Below, piece after piece: positions 12,911 through 22,681 of a stretch of DNA of 64,000 nt. Each line of letters opens with the position of its first letter. Positions within the stretch are counted from its first letter, which is position 1. Both the position numbers and the translations under genes were made by a program. Source of the DNA: Allomyces arbusculus (lineage: Eukaryota; Blastocladiomycota; Blastocladiomycetes; Blastocladiales; Blastocladiaceae). A model generated the notes under the pieces. The model was not told the DNA's origin and ran no database searches. It saw nothing but the letters and a program-made list of their open reading frames with translations. The stretch lies in contig JADHYV010000009.1 in assembly GCA_027604705.1 (NCBI GenBank), positions 434,001 to 498,000 of the forward strand, in the 5' to 3' direction.

Positions 12911-14564
12911 TCAGCCGTAAACAGGCAGGAGCAAGGCTCTGGCTTCGAGCTTGGCGATGCGCCCATGCTCCAAGAGTTGCTGCCGAATCAGCGCGATCCG
13001 CTCGCGGTCCAGGTAAATGAACCGGCCTAGATGAATGTGGGATGTTAGGAATGCAAGACGACACGGCAACCGAAATGATGGCAGAGCGGGCAGAGCGGCT
13101 CATACCTTGGTCGTCAAACTGCCCAATCCACTTTTCCTCCTCGAGATTGTCCTCGACAAACACTTGCAGCTCGTCGAGCCGCACGTCGAGTTCCTTGGCG
13201 GCCACTCCGAGGTCAACAACGCAACGTTCCTGCGACGCAGGCACGTCAGTGCATTGAAAACGTCGTCGTGAGCGGAATGGGCATCAGCTTCAGTGCGGCG
13301 GATCCAAACTGGGCGTACCTTGAAGTACTGCTCGGCCACGTCCTCAATGTCGTATACGCTCTGCTTCTGAGCTTCCTCCAATTCTTTCCAGGCGAGCTCG
13401 CGCTCGCGGCGCTTTTGCTCGGCCATGAGCTCCTTAGCCCGGCGCGCCTCCTATGAATGCGGCAAATCTGAAGTGAGTCGCGCGCACTCAGGCTCAAGTC
13501 AGCGAGAGAACATCAAGCCATACCTCCTCCTGTTGCAGTTCTTCTTGCTCGGCCGCACGGCGTGCGCGGTCCTCGGCCTGCGCGGCGCGACGCTTCTCAC
13601 GCTCCTCGAAATACGCGACCTCCCACTACAAGCACAAGCCATGTGAGTAAATTCGCGCTATGACGAATGCTGGAGCAAAAAAAAAAATTCAGACGGACCT
13701 CGCGGTGCCGCCGCATGTTTTCACGCATCTCGTTACTGCGTGCCTTCTTCTTGCCGAGACGCCGTGGTTGGTGGAGCACGCCATCACCTAGCCACACAAC
13801 CCGCGTTAGCTCCAAACTGGATAAAGCCGTGGTTGATGCAACAGCGGCAACGAACCTGCTTCCTGCGCCTCGAGCCGCGCGAGTTGTTCGGCACGCGCCG
13901 CCTCCAAACGCGCCTGCGCGCTCGACCCGGCTGCAGGAGGAGCCTCAGGAGGAGGGTGGACCAAATCGCGCTCGGTCTCGTCGTGATGCTCCACAACGGG
14001 CGCAGTCGGATCCAGCTCCGACCCGGGCGCGTCGAGGGTATGGTCGTGATGCTCGCGAACAGGAACAGCTACGAGTTCCGCAATCGGGTGCGGGAGCGAT
14101 TCCGCGGTGGTACTTTCGCGGCTTTCCACTGGCTCAGCTTCGGGCGGTGGCGAAGCTGCAACCGTGGAGAGCAAGTCGCCGGGTTGGGCATCAGCATGTC
14201 GTGCGTCGTCGAGCTGCGAGTCTGCGAGCGGCGGAGCGGCAGGGAGCGGAGCAGCGGTCTTCGAAGCTGTTGCTTGCGGTGAAGTACTCATTGGAACAGC
14301 GGGCTCGTCGACCGGAACGACCAACGGCTGAGCCGTCGATTCTGAGAGGATCCCGCGTTGATTTGGGACAGGGGCCGAATCCACGTGCTCATGGTGCAAA
14401 CTTTCTAGTGCTGTCGACGCGCGGGCAGCAAGTAGAGGAACGTTCGTGGTCGGCTTGGGGGTCATGAATGAGTAAACGACCCACGTCGCCAGGCCCAGAA
14501 ACGGCGTGATCAGAATCGCCCAGTCGATCCACTCGAGGTCGCCAACGTCGAAATCAAACTCCAT
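12911..14564 (-). CDS. DDRGK1: DDRGK domain-containing protein 1 (UFM1-pathway ER adaptor)
   Basis: ATG at 14562-14564 opens an N-terminal membrane anchor (ILITPFLGLATWVVYSFM, residues about 15-33). A long disordered Pro/Ala/Glu-rich stretch follows, then several short exons of charged coiled coil (EARRAKELMAEQKRRERELA and neighbours). The C-terminal winged-helix domain contains CVVDLGVAAKELDV and the family signature WIGQFDDQGRFIYLDRE. The last intron joins at GACCAAG|GTATGAG...CATCTAG. The stop is TGA at 12911-12913. Animal DDRGK1 (UFBP1) is the ER-membrane partner of the UFL1 E3 ligase and a UFM1 target. The DDRGK pentapeptide is DDQGR here, a conservative variation. Five or more exons. 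The UFM1 pathway is missing from ascomycete and basidiomycete yeasts, so the gene supports an early-diverging fungus. Confidence 0.85.
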
Positions 14565-15083
14565 GATTAACAGATTGCAGGGGCTCGTGGGGCCGGTCGT
14601 TGGCAAGAGATGGAAGTATCGCACAAAAAGAATTTGGCAGCGTTCAAACTTGTATCGGAGAACGAGACGAAAAGACTGGCCATCGTCAGAGTCACGCCCC
14701 AATGACTTGGAAAATGACCAGGATGCGTTTGAGTGCAAACTGCAAGCTCTGCATGTCGTTCATTTCATTTCCTTCCGATCCTGCTCTGAATCACTCCGCA
14801 TCTTGGCCACAAATAAACCGAGACATTCCGCAGCCGCAACACGACAATCAAGAAGGCAATTGACGATCACGGCCGCCCCGCGTTCACAATCAAGCGGAGC
14901 CAAGGCCGGGCCGACCGGAAAATCTATCTGGCTTGCCGTGCCGCGCAGGCTAACACGGATTATTGTGGCCGCTGATACTCGCGACCGCGTCAAGACTTGC
15001 GAGCGTCGATCTCGCCGAATTTATGACGGCACTGGGGACTGTACTAGAAATTGCCAGTTCCAGGCGCCATTTCTCTCCAAGTC
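14565..15083. other. Divergent intergenic region, DDRGK1 / TBC gene
   Basis: About 520 bp between divergent start codons. No repeat, RNA gene or clear core promoter motif seen. Confidence 0.35.
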
Positions 15084-17155
15084 ATGTCCGACTTTCGAGC
15101 GCGGTACTTGTCTTGTCGGCGAGGTGCAAAACATTTGCTTCACGATGCTGACCGCAATGTCGTCGATAGGGTCGCGCTGTTCGAGCACCTCCTGGACCCA
15201 AAATCGCACGCTGTGCTCGACTTTGAGCGCATTCGACGACTATGCTACCACGGCATCCCCGAATCGGGTAATATACGGCAGTTATCATGGAAGGTTCGCA
15301 TTTTATTGCCTGTTATCACCAAGCCAAACCGTACAGCGGTTGCTGCAGCCGTGGTCGCTCATTTTTTGACGCCAGGATCAAGCTGCTGCTCAATTTCCTT
15401 CCTAGCGACACGTCTTCGTGGAAGTCTATTGTCGCGGCCAAGCGCTCCATTTACCACGGCTTCGTGCACGACTTCTGCGACGTTCGGCCGACCGTCGAGT
15501 ACGACGAGACCGCGTCCGTCGAGGACCCGCCCGCCAACAGTGTGTGTACGCGCTCAGATTGTGCCGCGAGTTGCCGCGAAAACGATGTGTATTGACAAGA
15601 ACAGCGCTGCCCACCTCGAAATGTAGGACCCGCTCTCGTCACCGTCGAGCAGCGAGCCCACGTCGCCGGGTGCGCGCGTGACGGCCTTTGACCCCGCGCT
15701 CCTCGACGCGATTGACAAGGACGTGCGACGCACGCTGCCTTCACTGTACGTGAACTGCTCATCGCGCCGACGATGACTTCACGGCTTACAATCGTTCTCT
15801 ACCCGAACCGGCTCGCCAGATCCTTCTTCCACAGCCAAGTCTTGGAGGCACCCAATACCGGGCTGCCGCCACGACGACTCTTCTTGCGGTGCACGAACTC
15901 CTACGACCAAAACTTCCACGCGGTTGAGCGACTGCTTTACATTTTCGCCAAGCTCAACCCGGGCATCCAGTATGTGCAGGGCATGTCGTTTGTCGTGTTC
16001 CCCGTCTTTTACCTGCTCGCCAATGACAATGATCTCGACGGAAAACGTACGTCAACTGCTTGCCATCTCTCCATACACTGAATAGTGCTCCACTGACCCA
16101 GATACACGACCGACACAGTCAACGCCGAGGCCGACGCGTTCTTCCTCTTCCACGAGATCCTGAGCGAGTACCGTGATCTCTTCATCGAGTCCATGGACAC
16201 CGACGCGACCGGGATCAACTCAGCGCTCGCATCACTGCGCGATCGCGTCACCCACTTGGACCCGGACCTCGCGCACGACATGGAAAGTAAAGGCATCACC
16301 CCGGCGTTCTTCGCATTCCGGTGGCTCACGTGCCTGTGCGCGCAAGAATTCGACCTCCCCGACCTCCTCCGTTTATGGGACTCGGTCTTTGCAGACCGGC
16401 AGGCCGCACGCAATCGCGGCGCCAACGAGACCGAAACCGCGCGCCCGGACCCGGTCGCTGACGCCCTCGTCGCTGCCACCTCCGGCAACCTCGCGCGGGA
16501 CCTGAACGAGGACATCGTGCACGTCGAACGCCGCGGTCTGTTCGTGACGGACTTTCTCGCGGGCCTCTTGACGGCGCGCCGTGCCGCGCTGTTGGCGATG
16601 CCATTTGACGAGGCATTGCAGCTCCTGCAGCGGCGACATTCGGACGTGTTTGATGCAGCCCTGCGTGCGGCCTACCGGTTTGCCGCGGTCGGGGACGATG
16701 TACCCGTATCGCCGCCACCCCCGCACGCGCACGGGGTCGTCGCCGCGTACTCGGGCGCGGCGATCGAGGCCGCAGTTGCGGGCTGGACGGCCGTCTGGAA
16801 ACGGGTCGGGAGTGTGGCGACGAGCGCGGCCGGGTCTGAAGTCGACGGAGACGAGCACGGCGGCGAGCACGACCACGTGCGCGAATCGACGGTACGCGCT
16901 CCGCCGCCGTTGCGCGGGCACACGCGGTCGCAGAGCGAGTCCCCGCCGGTCGCCGCTGTGCCGTCAACGACAGCGACGGCGACCCGCGGCCACGGACGGC
17001 ATTCGAGTCTTGGGTCGATGGGTGGGATGATGTGGAACCGGCTCAAGAACGTGCGGTCATCGATCACGACGATTCCGGCGTCGCCGACGCTAGATGCGGT
17101 GGCGGGGCCCGCAGGCGCGGGTGGAGGCGTGTCGCTGCCGGCGCCTGAGGTGTAG
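15084..17155 (+). CDS. TBC1D13: TBC1D13-type Rab GTPase-activating protein
   Basis: Exon 1 is short (15084 to about 15103, MSDFRAR) and is joined by GTACTTG...GATAG to VALFEHLLDP. Then come LRRLCYHGIP-type sequence (FERIRRLCYHGIPE), KLLLNFLPSDTSSWKS and the TBC core. The two catalytic fingers are present: the Arg finger motif IxxDxxR (IDKDVRRTLPSL, near 15710-15740) and the Gln finger YxQGM (YVQGMSFVVFPVFYLL, near 15970). Later blocks FFAFRWLTCLCAQEF and LPDLLRLWDSVFAD complete the domain. The C-terminal 200 residues are low complexity (Ala/Ser/Pro rich). The family stimulates GTP hydrolysis by Rab35-type GTPases in membrane traffic; the substrate here is inferred only from family. At least five introns, one inside the segment between the two catalytic fingers. 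The frame stays open from about 16113 to the TAG at 17153-17155. Confidence 0.87.
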
Positions 17156-17240
17156 GTGGGGCATAAATGGAAAATGCGCGGCCAAGAGCGCAGAGAGGGA
17201 TATATTTCGAATAGACATTGAAAAAATCATGCTGGTTGTT

Positions 17241-18694
17241 TCACTCGGTTCGCCTGCGCTTGCGGTCGCGCAGGTCGACAAAGAACGAATCGATGTCGTC
17301 TTTGGTGACGACGCGGCCCTGCTCGGCAAACGTTCGCAGGTAGTCTTTGAGGTTGGCACTGAGCGACGAGGGACAATTAGTGTGAGTGGATGGTTTTGCC
17401 CTTGGAGCAGATGAGCATGAGCATCTCGTACCTCAACGTGGCCATGGCAAGCACGCCCTCGTTGGCCTTGACGCGGTCGACCGACGCGAGCATCTCCATG
17501 CCCGACTCGTAGAGCGGCTTGGCCGCGTCCTCGTCCTCCTCAGGCCGGTGCACCTCCTCCTCGGCAAGCAAGAACGGCATTTTCTGGCTCTTGGCGAACT
17601 CGGCGCACTGTGCGAATGCGAATGGTCAGGCAAGTTCACGGGCGCGAAATTCACGCAAAGCACGCACCTCGGCACACTGACACATGCGTTTCCTCCACTC
17701 GTCGGGCAAATAGAGCGGCCGCGACACGTCAATCGTCGACGTTTCGGCGAGATCGCCGTGACCGCTCAAGCGAAGAAGAGTCGCAGCGGAACCGGCAGCT
17801 GTCGCGGCACCTACAGATGCGTCGACATCCACGGCGTTGTCTGGCGTCATGTTGGGGGTAGCGCTGACTGGCTTGGTGTTCGCGGTCACGACGTCGGCTG
17901 GAGAGTTGCGCACCACGTCGAGTGGTTCAAGCCGGGCGAGGCACGCGTGGTCGCGCACGCATCCTTGGCAAATCAAGTCGGAAAAGGCGTCGGCATCGGG
18001 CATCTAGAGAGGCTGCAGTCAGCAGCGCGGGAGAGCACTTGCGGGAGCAAATGCGCCCGGAACATACGTTGGGCAGGCAACGATCGTGGAACCTACGACC
18101 AGCAGAAAACTTAGCAGTTTGTTCATGCCACACGACAAGAATACTCTCCACCCAAAGCAAACGTACCAGTCCTGGCACACCAAGCACTGGTACATGATGC
18201 CCTGCTCCTGGTCCGGGTCGTATTCGGTGTCGCAAGAGCAATACCGCCGCTCAAAATTGTGGTTGTAGCGGTTCTCCGTGTTGACATGGCCAATCTTCTT
18301 GGGCTGCAGCGTGCACTTGCGCGGCAATCGCGCCGTGCCGCAATCGCAGCGGAAATTGCGTTTGACAAACAGCTCGGCAATCTCGTGGCTACCATGGCAC
18401 TACAGAGATACCATTGACCGCGATGAGCACGGACGGATTTCGTACGCGTTCACGGCCTCGTCGCGTCGTAAAACCCACCATGATGTGGCACGAATAGCAC
18501 ATCCCAGCTGGTTCGGTACCGGGCGGCGTGCACGTCAGGCACGCGTAAGCCTGCTGGCTGATATAGCCCTTGTCGAACCAACAGCAATCGGTCTTGCCCG
18601 AAAACACCTTGGCCGCCTCACGTTCCTGCTCGAGTTCGCGTTCGAGCACGTCGACGGCCGTGACCGTGTCGTCGTTGGTGGTCGTGGGGTCCAT
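17241..18694 (-). CDS. UBR7: UBR7-type protein (UBR box plus PHD finger)
   Basis: ATG at 18692-18694. After a short acidic N-terminus comes the UBR zinc domain (CCWFDKGY, then CLTCTPPG, CYSCHIMV, intron, CHGSHEIAELF, FRCDCGTARLP). Next is the PHD finger YCSCDTEYDP...MYQCLVCQDWFHDRCLPN and LICQGCV. The DWFHDRCLPN piece is built with a 25-nt exon (near 18060-18084). C-terminal exons read CAEFAKSQKMPFLLAEEE and end with DSFFVDLRDRKRRRTE (stop at 17241-17243), matching the basic C-terminus of UBR7. In animals UBR7 is a chromatin-associated ubiquitin ligase with activity reported on histone H2B. The order of domains and C-terminus make the orthology call strong; the function is by family. Confidence 0.87.
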
Positions 18695-19180
18695 AATCTC
18701 TCGATTTACTGGTCGAAATTGGCGCGGCGAGCTGAATGCGGCAAGTCCCTTGCTGTTCGAGACTTGATTCTGTCGTGAAGTGCAAAATCGTTGGCGAACA
18801 GTTGACAGCGGGCTGATGTGACTCGACGGTTTCCAGACTTCCAGTTCATTGGTCTCGTCGCTCCAGCACCGCAAACCAATTTGATTGCGAGTCGCTGTCA
18901 AATCGCTGTCAGATCGCAGTCAAGCTAAAAATTGGTCTCCACGTCCCCATCATTGTCCACCAGTATTCATCGATGGAAGCGTGCGGGGAGGGTGTGAATT
19001 GAGACAACGCGAAAGGTATATTTGCAGTGTGAAACGATGCATCAAAGAAGCAGAATCTCTACGCCGCGACCGGCAGGCACGACGGCAGCGGATGGTAGCG
19101 CCTGTGGACAAGGATGGTTTCTTCGAGGCCGAAATAGAGCGAGAGGCCGCCAAACAGATGCCATCTAAGATGCGCGCGCG
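18695..19180. other. Intergenic region upstream of UBR7
   Basis: About 486 bp between two minus-strand genes. It should carry the UBR7 promoter and the 3' end of the ceramidase-like gene. I see no repeats or RNA gene. Confidence 0.35.
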
Positions 19181-20242
19181 TCAGTTACTGCCAATTTCTC
19201 TGCCGGACCGATGAGCACGAGCGTACAATGGGTGCAACGGAGCAATCTTCTTGCGGTCGAGCAAAAAGCACGCGATCCCGGCCAGCCCAAATGCGAGCGC
19301 CAGGTACTCGTCGAGGTCGAGGCTCGCCGCGAAGTTGAGCGGAAACACACCGGCCATGAGCAGCAGCGCTGGCTTGGCCGTGGCCTCCCACGTCCACAGA
19401 AACGCGCCGGCTGTCGCGGCCGTGACGACGCCCGCAGCCCATACCGGGTCAATGTGTGGCACATGGTGGTGCAAAGCCGCCAGCCATCGTCCCGCGGTTG
19501 CGACGGTTGCCGGGAGGGAAGACGCGGTTCGTGACGGCGCAGCGGCGAGCAGGGTCGTGGATCCTGCCGACGCGTGGACAGACGCGGGTGTCACTGCTGG
19601 GAGCGGGGCCAGCCAAGTCGTGACGGGCCCGAGCACGACGCGCTCGATCCATTGCTGCACGGATTCGACGACTTCAGTGCCACCCGTTGGTGGCGGAGCG
19701 AGCGCAACTCCGTGCGCGTGCTTGGCACCGGCCCACACGAGCGCCATAGTGTGCACGTAAAACGCGGTCACGGCGACGCAGGCGTCGCACGTCGAGAGCA
19801 CGCGCACGAGCGTTGCGTGGTAGAGCGTCGAGGCAATCGCGGCGAGCACCGACAGGGCAATCGCGATTTCAGTCATAACCGGAAACCGCGCCCAATGCGG
19901 TACGACCGCATGGTCAACCGGCGGGTGCGTCCTTGCGGCCGCGGGCCATTCGCACTCGACGGGGTCGTAGCGGTGCGTGTAGTAAAGGAGCAGTGGCAGG
20001 GCAAAGAAGAGCGATGTGATTGTGCAATAGAATTCGGCGACGCGCGGATGCGTCGCGTACTTGACTTCGAGCGTCGTGACGGTAGCTGGGGCGAGCAGGC
20101 GCTCGCGGAGCGACTTGGGCGCGGCGTCGGGTGGTGGTGTAGCCGCTCCTGCTGTCGCAGTGTCCGGATCCTTGCACATCGGACTGGACGTGGGCGAAGC
20201 CGAGCTGCCAGGCGGGCAGGGACAGGCTAGCAACTCGGGCAT
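19181..20242 (-). CDS. Multipass membrane protein, divergent alkaline-ceramidase-like (CREST superfamily)
   Basis: Single-exon frame of 353 residues from ATG at 20240-20242. The frame extends further upstream, but only with non-ATG starts. Six to seven hydrophobic segments are visible (for example FYCTITSLFFALPLLLYY, IAIALSVLAAIASTLYHATL, ALAFGLAGIACFLLD). Two blocks resemble alkaline ceramidases: LEVKYATHPRVAEFY in place of the family CE-x-NY...IAEF(Y/W)NT, and STLYHATLVRVLSTCD in place of S-x-x-FH-x-TL...D. This keeps the Ser, His and Asp that bind zinc or act in the superfamily. The usual C-terminal HxxxH pair is not obvious: only PLHPLYARAH lies near the end, and it sits outside a membrane helix. 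The Asn of the first block is Lys. It may be a divergent ceramidase or a non-catalytic relative. No intron. Confidence 0.45.
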   Translation of the reverse strand: MPELLACPCPPGSSASPTSSPMCKDPDTATAGAATPPPDAAPKSLRERLLAPATVTTLEVKYATHPRVAEFYCTITSLFFALPLLLYYTHRYDPVECEWPAAARTHPPVDHAVVPHWARFPVMTEIAIALSVLAAIASTLYHATLVRVLSTCDACVAVTAFYVHTMALVWAGAKHAHGVALAPPPTGGTEVVESVQQWIERVVLGPVTTWLAPLPAVTPASVHASAGSTTLLAAAPSRTASSLPATVATAGRWLAALHHHVPHIDPVWAAGVVTAATAGAFLWTWEATAKPALLLMAGVFPLNFAASLDLDEYLALAFGLAGIACFLLDRKKIAPLHPLYARAHRSGREIGSN

Positions 20243-20636
20243 GGCGTCGAGCAATCTTGGCACTTGCTCCGTGCTAGGGTGGACTGCGCGGCTGCGGGCC
20301 GTCGTGGTCGGTGACAAAGTCTTGGGAGCAGTTGAGACGACGAGATATCCACGACGGCGAGGAGCGGGGACGGCGAGGAAACAGACGTGGAGAGGTCATG
20401 GTGGCCGGGTTGGTTGATGGTCGCCGTGGCGCGGGTTGGCGGAACTAGAATGTGAATGCCACGATCGAAAGTATGCGGAAATGCTCGAAAGGGACCGAAA
20501 GTGAGCGAAATGACCGTAATAACTGCACTCACCGAACGGCGCTTGCACTTGTCAGGAGAGAACACTGACTTGGCACCAAGCTTGATCGTCTCCTGATCCC
20601 GACTCCGGCCACACGTTTGGACATGCGACCACCGAC
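20243..20636. promoter_or_regulatory. Divergent promoter region with clustered CGAAA motifs
   Basis: About 394 bp separate the divergent ceramidase-like and METTL21-type genes. Between 20462 and 20513 the pentamer CGAAA occurs four times (CGATCGAAAG, CTCGAAAGG, ACCGAAAG, AGCGAAATG). One copy, CTCGAAA, fits the CNCGAAA consensus of yeast SCB cell-cycle elements. Regulatory meaning is only inference. Confidence 0.25.
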
Positions 20637-21395
20637 ATGACCGCACCGTACTCGCTCCACGTCGGCGCGCACTCGCTGCAAATTGCCGAGCTGACCGACA
20701 CGCACCATCACGGCACCACCGTCTGGCCCGCAGGCGAAACGCTCTGCTTCTACTTTCGCGACCTCGCCGCCAAGTCCACCAATGGCCTCTCTGGCAAGCG
20801 CGTCCTCGAGCTCGGATCCGGCACCGGGATCTTGGCCGTCTACTTGGCGCTCCTCGGCGCCGCCGTTGTCGCCACCGACCAGGACGTGCCCGTCATTCTC
20901 GACAATTTGCGCGCCAATGTCGACCGTAACCGCCCAAGTGCACTGACGGGCACGGGAGCAACAAGTTACGACGTTGTTGTTACTGCGCACAATTGGGGCA
21001 CTGTTCCAAGTGCGGCTCTCGACCAGCTCGCGCGCCTACCGGCCTCGTCGTGGGCATCAGGCATCGATAACGATCCGTCGGCGGGAGACTCGCAGGCGGT
21101 GCCGTGGGACTATATAATTGCTGCCGACTGTATTTATACCCTGGAACCGCTGCCGCTCCTGTTGCAGAGCATCGACTGCCTGGTCGGATCAGGACCCTCC
21201 AAATCGGTCGTCCTGGTCGCCATGGAACGCCGCGATCCGCTCGTGTCGAACCAGTTTGTGGAGCAGAGTAAAGCGCTCGAATTTGTTGTGGCCAAAGTCC
21301 CACGGTCCAAGCTCAACAAGGATGTGGCGCACGAGTCGATGGAGGTCTACAAACTGACCCGCCGTGCTGGGAAGCGCGCCGTCACCACGTTGTGA
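20637..21395 (+). CDS. METTL21-type protein lysine methyltransferase
   Basis: Intronless 252-residue protein from ATG at 20637. It is a seven-beta-strand SAM-dependent methyltransferase: TTVWPAGETLCFY (family TG...W.A...L), motif I VLELGSGTGILAVYLA (residues about 58-73), the acidic end of beta2 in VVATDQD, the LDNLRANVDRN block, and post-motif WDYIIAADCIYTLEPLPLLL containing the (A/D)D-C-x-Y signature. The METTL21/EFM group methylates lysines of chaperones (HSPA, VCP) or elongation factors. Which substrate applies cannot be told from this sequence. The length matches the family (about 220-260). An insertion between motif I and the AADCIY block (the ASGIDNDPSAGDSQ loop) is longer than in the human members. 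Confidence 0.8.
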   Translation: MTAPYSLHVGAHSLQIAELTDTHHHGTTVWPAGETLCFYFRDLAAKSTNGLSGKRVLELGSGTGILAVYLALLGAAVVATDQDVPVILDNLRANVDRNRPSALTGTGATSYDVVVTAHNWGTVPSAALDQLARLPASSWASGIDNDPSAGDSQAVPWDYIIAADCIYTLEPLPLLLQSIDCLVGSGPSKSVVLVAMERRDPLVSNQFVEQSKALEFVVAKVPRSKLNKDVAHESMEVYKLTRRAGKRAVTTL

Positions 21396-21505
21396 AACGT
21401 AAAGAATGCATGGGAGGGTGTGAAGAGGACCGTTGGTGACAAGAGACGATTTCTATGTACAATCAGAGGGAATTCATCCAGCACGCACACACGCGACTCT
21501 CTCAC

Positions 21506-22148
21506 TCATTCGAAATCCGGGTCGTCGGCCGGGTTGTGGGCCGCCACAAACTTGCCCTTGCGCTTGCCCATCCACGTCTCATGGACAACGCGCTTTGTCC
21601 TGTTCTTCATGTAGATGGGCGTCGGGTTTTGCTGCTCGGCCAGGGCCGCGAGCACCTTGGCGCGCGCTTCTTGCTCCTTGGCCTTGTAGGCGTGCATCTT
21701 GGACTTCTTGGTCAACCTGCGCGCCTCGAGCAGCGACTGCATGCGGTAGTAAGCCAGGTTCTTGTCTGCGCGCGCCTCGGCGTCGCGTTGCGCGTCCTCA
21801 TCAAATGTTTCTAGGTGGGAGACGCCGGCGCGTTAGAATCGGTGCTTCGTGCGCCATGAGCTGGTGATCGGGCCAAACGGACTTACCCAAGACGCCCTCC
21901 TCGGATACCGGCAGCACGGTGCCCGACCGCGACACGAGCGGCACCAACTTGGCGCCGCCCGTGAGCCCTTGGTCGGCACGGTCCTTGCGGTGGTTCTTCT
22001 TGATTCGGTCCTTGACCTTGCCAATGCCCTTTTTCACGACGGGGATCTTGAACGACGGAGCAGCAATGGATGCGGGAGCGGCCGATCCGCTCGCCTTGGG
22101 GGGCTTGAGCTGCGCAGCGAGCTGCTGCTTGAGGAGTTTTTCGGACAT
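21506..22148 (-). CDS. Small lysine-rich protein, unrecognised, possibly nucleolar
   Basis: Two exons. ATG at 22146-22148; the intron GTAAGTC...CCACCTAG (about 21812-21886) is in phase; stop at 21506-21508. The protein has about 189 residues. Its N-terminal half is Lys/Ala/Pro rich (KKGIGKVKDRIKKNHRKDRA). The C-terminal half is helical and charged (DKNLAYYRMQSLLEARRLTK), then NRTKRVVHETWMGKRKGKFV and an acidic end DDPDFE. I do not recognise the family. The basic composition and helical C-terminus are typical of small ribosome-biogenesis or nucleolar factors, but no signature proves it. The good splice sites and open, biased codons on both sides support a real gene. Confidence 0.6.
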
Positions 22149-22681
22149 GGATGGTGTCGCGCGCTCGGAGAGGATGCAGTGCAAGTGGTGACGGTCGTGA
22201 TGGTGCTGATGCTGTTCCTGGGCATGTCACTGTCGTGCGTCCCGTGCTCGACGGCAACGAAGACACCAGCGTGATAGCACAACGGTAGGGTCACTGCGCG
22301 GAGGTCATGCTGATGCACGTGTGAAGTTGCTGAGAGCGTCATTGTCCAAGTCACCGTGATGTCAAGCGATGAACCACGGCGAAAGCGAGTTCCGTTTCAC
22401 ATGGCCCATTTTTCGCCCCAAGGCTGGCCGACGGGACACACTCGGCGAGACGCGTTCGCAAGTTTTTTCACCACCTCCTCGTCGTCGCTGTTGTGGTCGC
22501 CGCCCAACGTCCGCCGACTTCCCACTGTGTGGCGACCCCCGCATTCCAGCACAACCACACAGCAGTCGGCTTCTCCACCTGCGCTGCAACGACCCCGGCC
22601 ACAGCGCTCCAACGACCAGCCCGCCAGCAGCTGCACGTCGACGTGCCGGTGGATCACGCTCGCCCGACCGTCCCTGCCGCC
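22149..22681. other. Region between basic-protein gene and ABCD transporter
   Basis: About 530 bp. The frame of the ABCD N-terminus remains open upstream to about 22493 (Pro/Thr/His-rich translation), so the transporter may start earlier than 22682. I see no other gene or repeat. Confidence 0.3.

Noticed and set aside
18885-19214. 109-codon plus-strand frame between UBR7 and the ceramidase-like gene
   Set aside because: No motif, overlaps the 3' end of the opposite gene, and composition is Arg-rich as in shadow frames.
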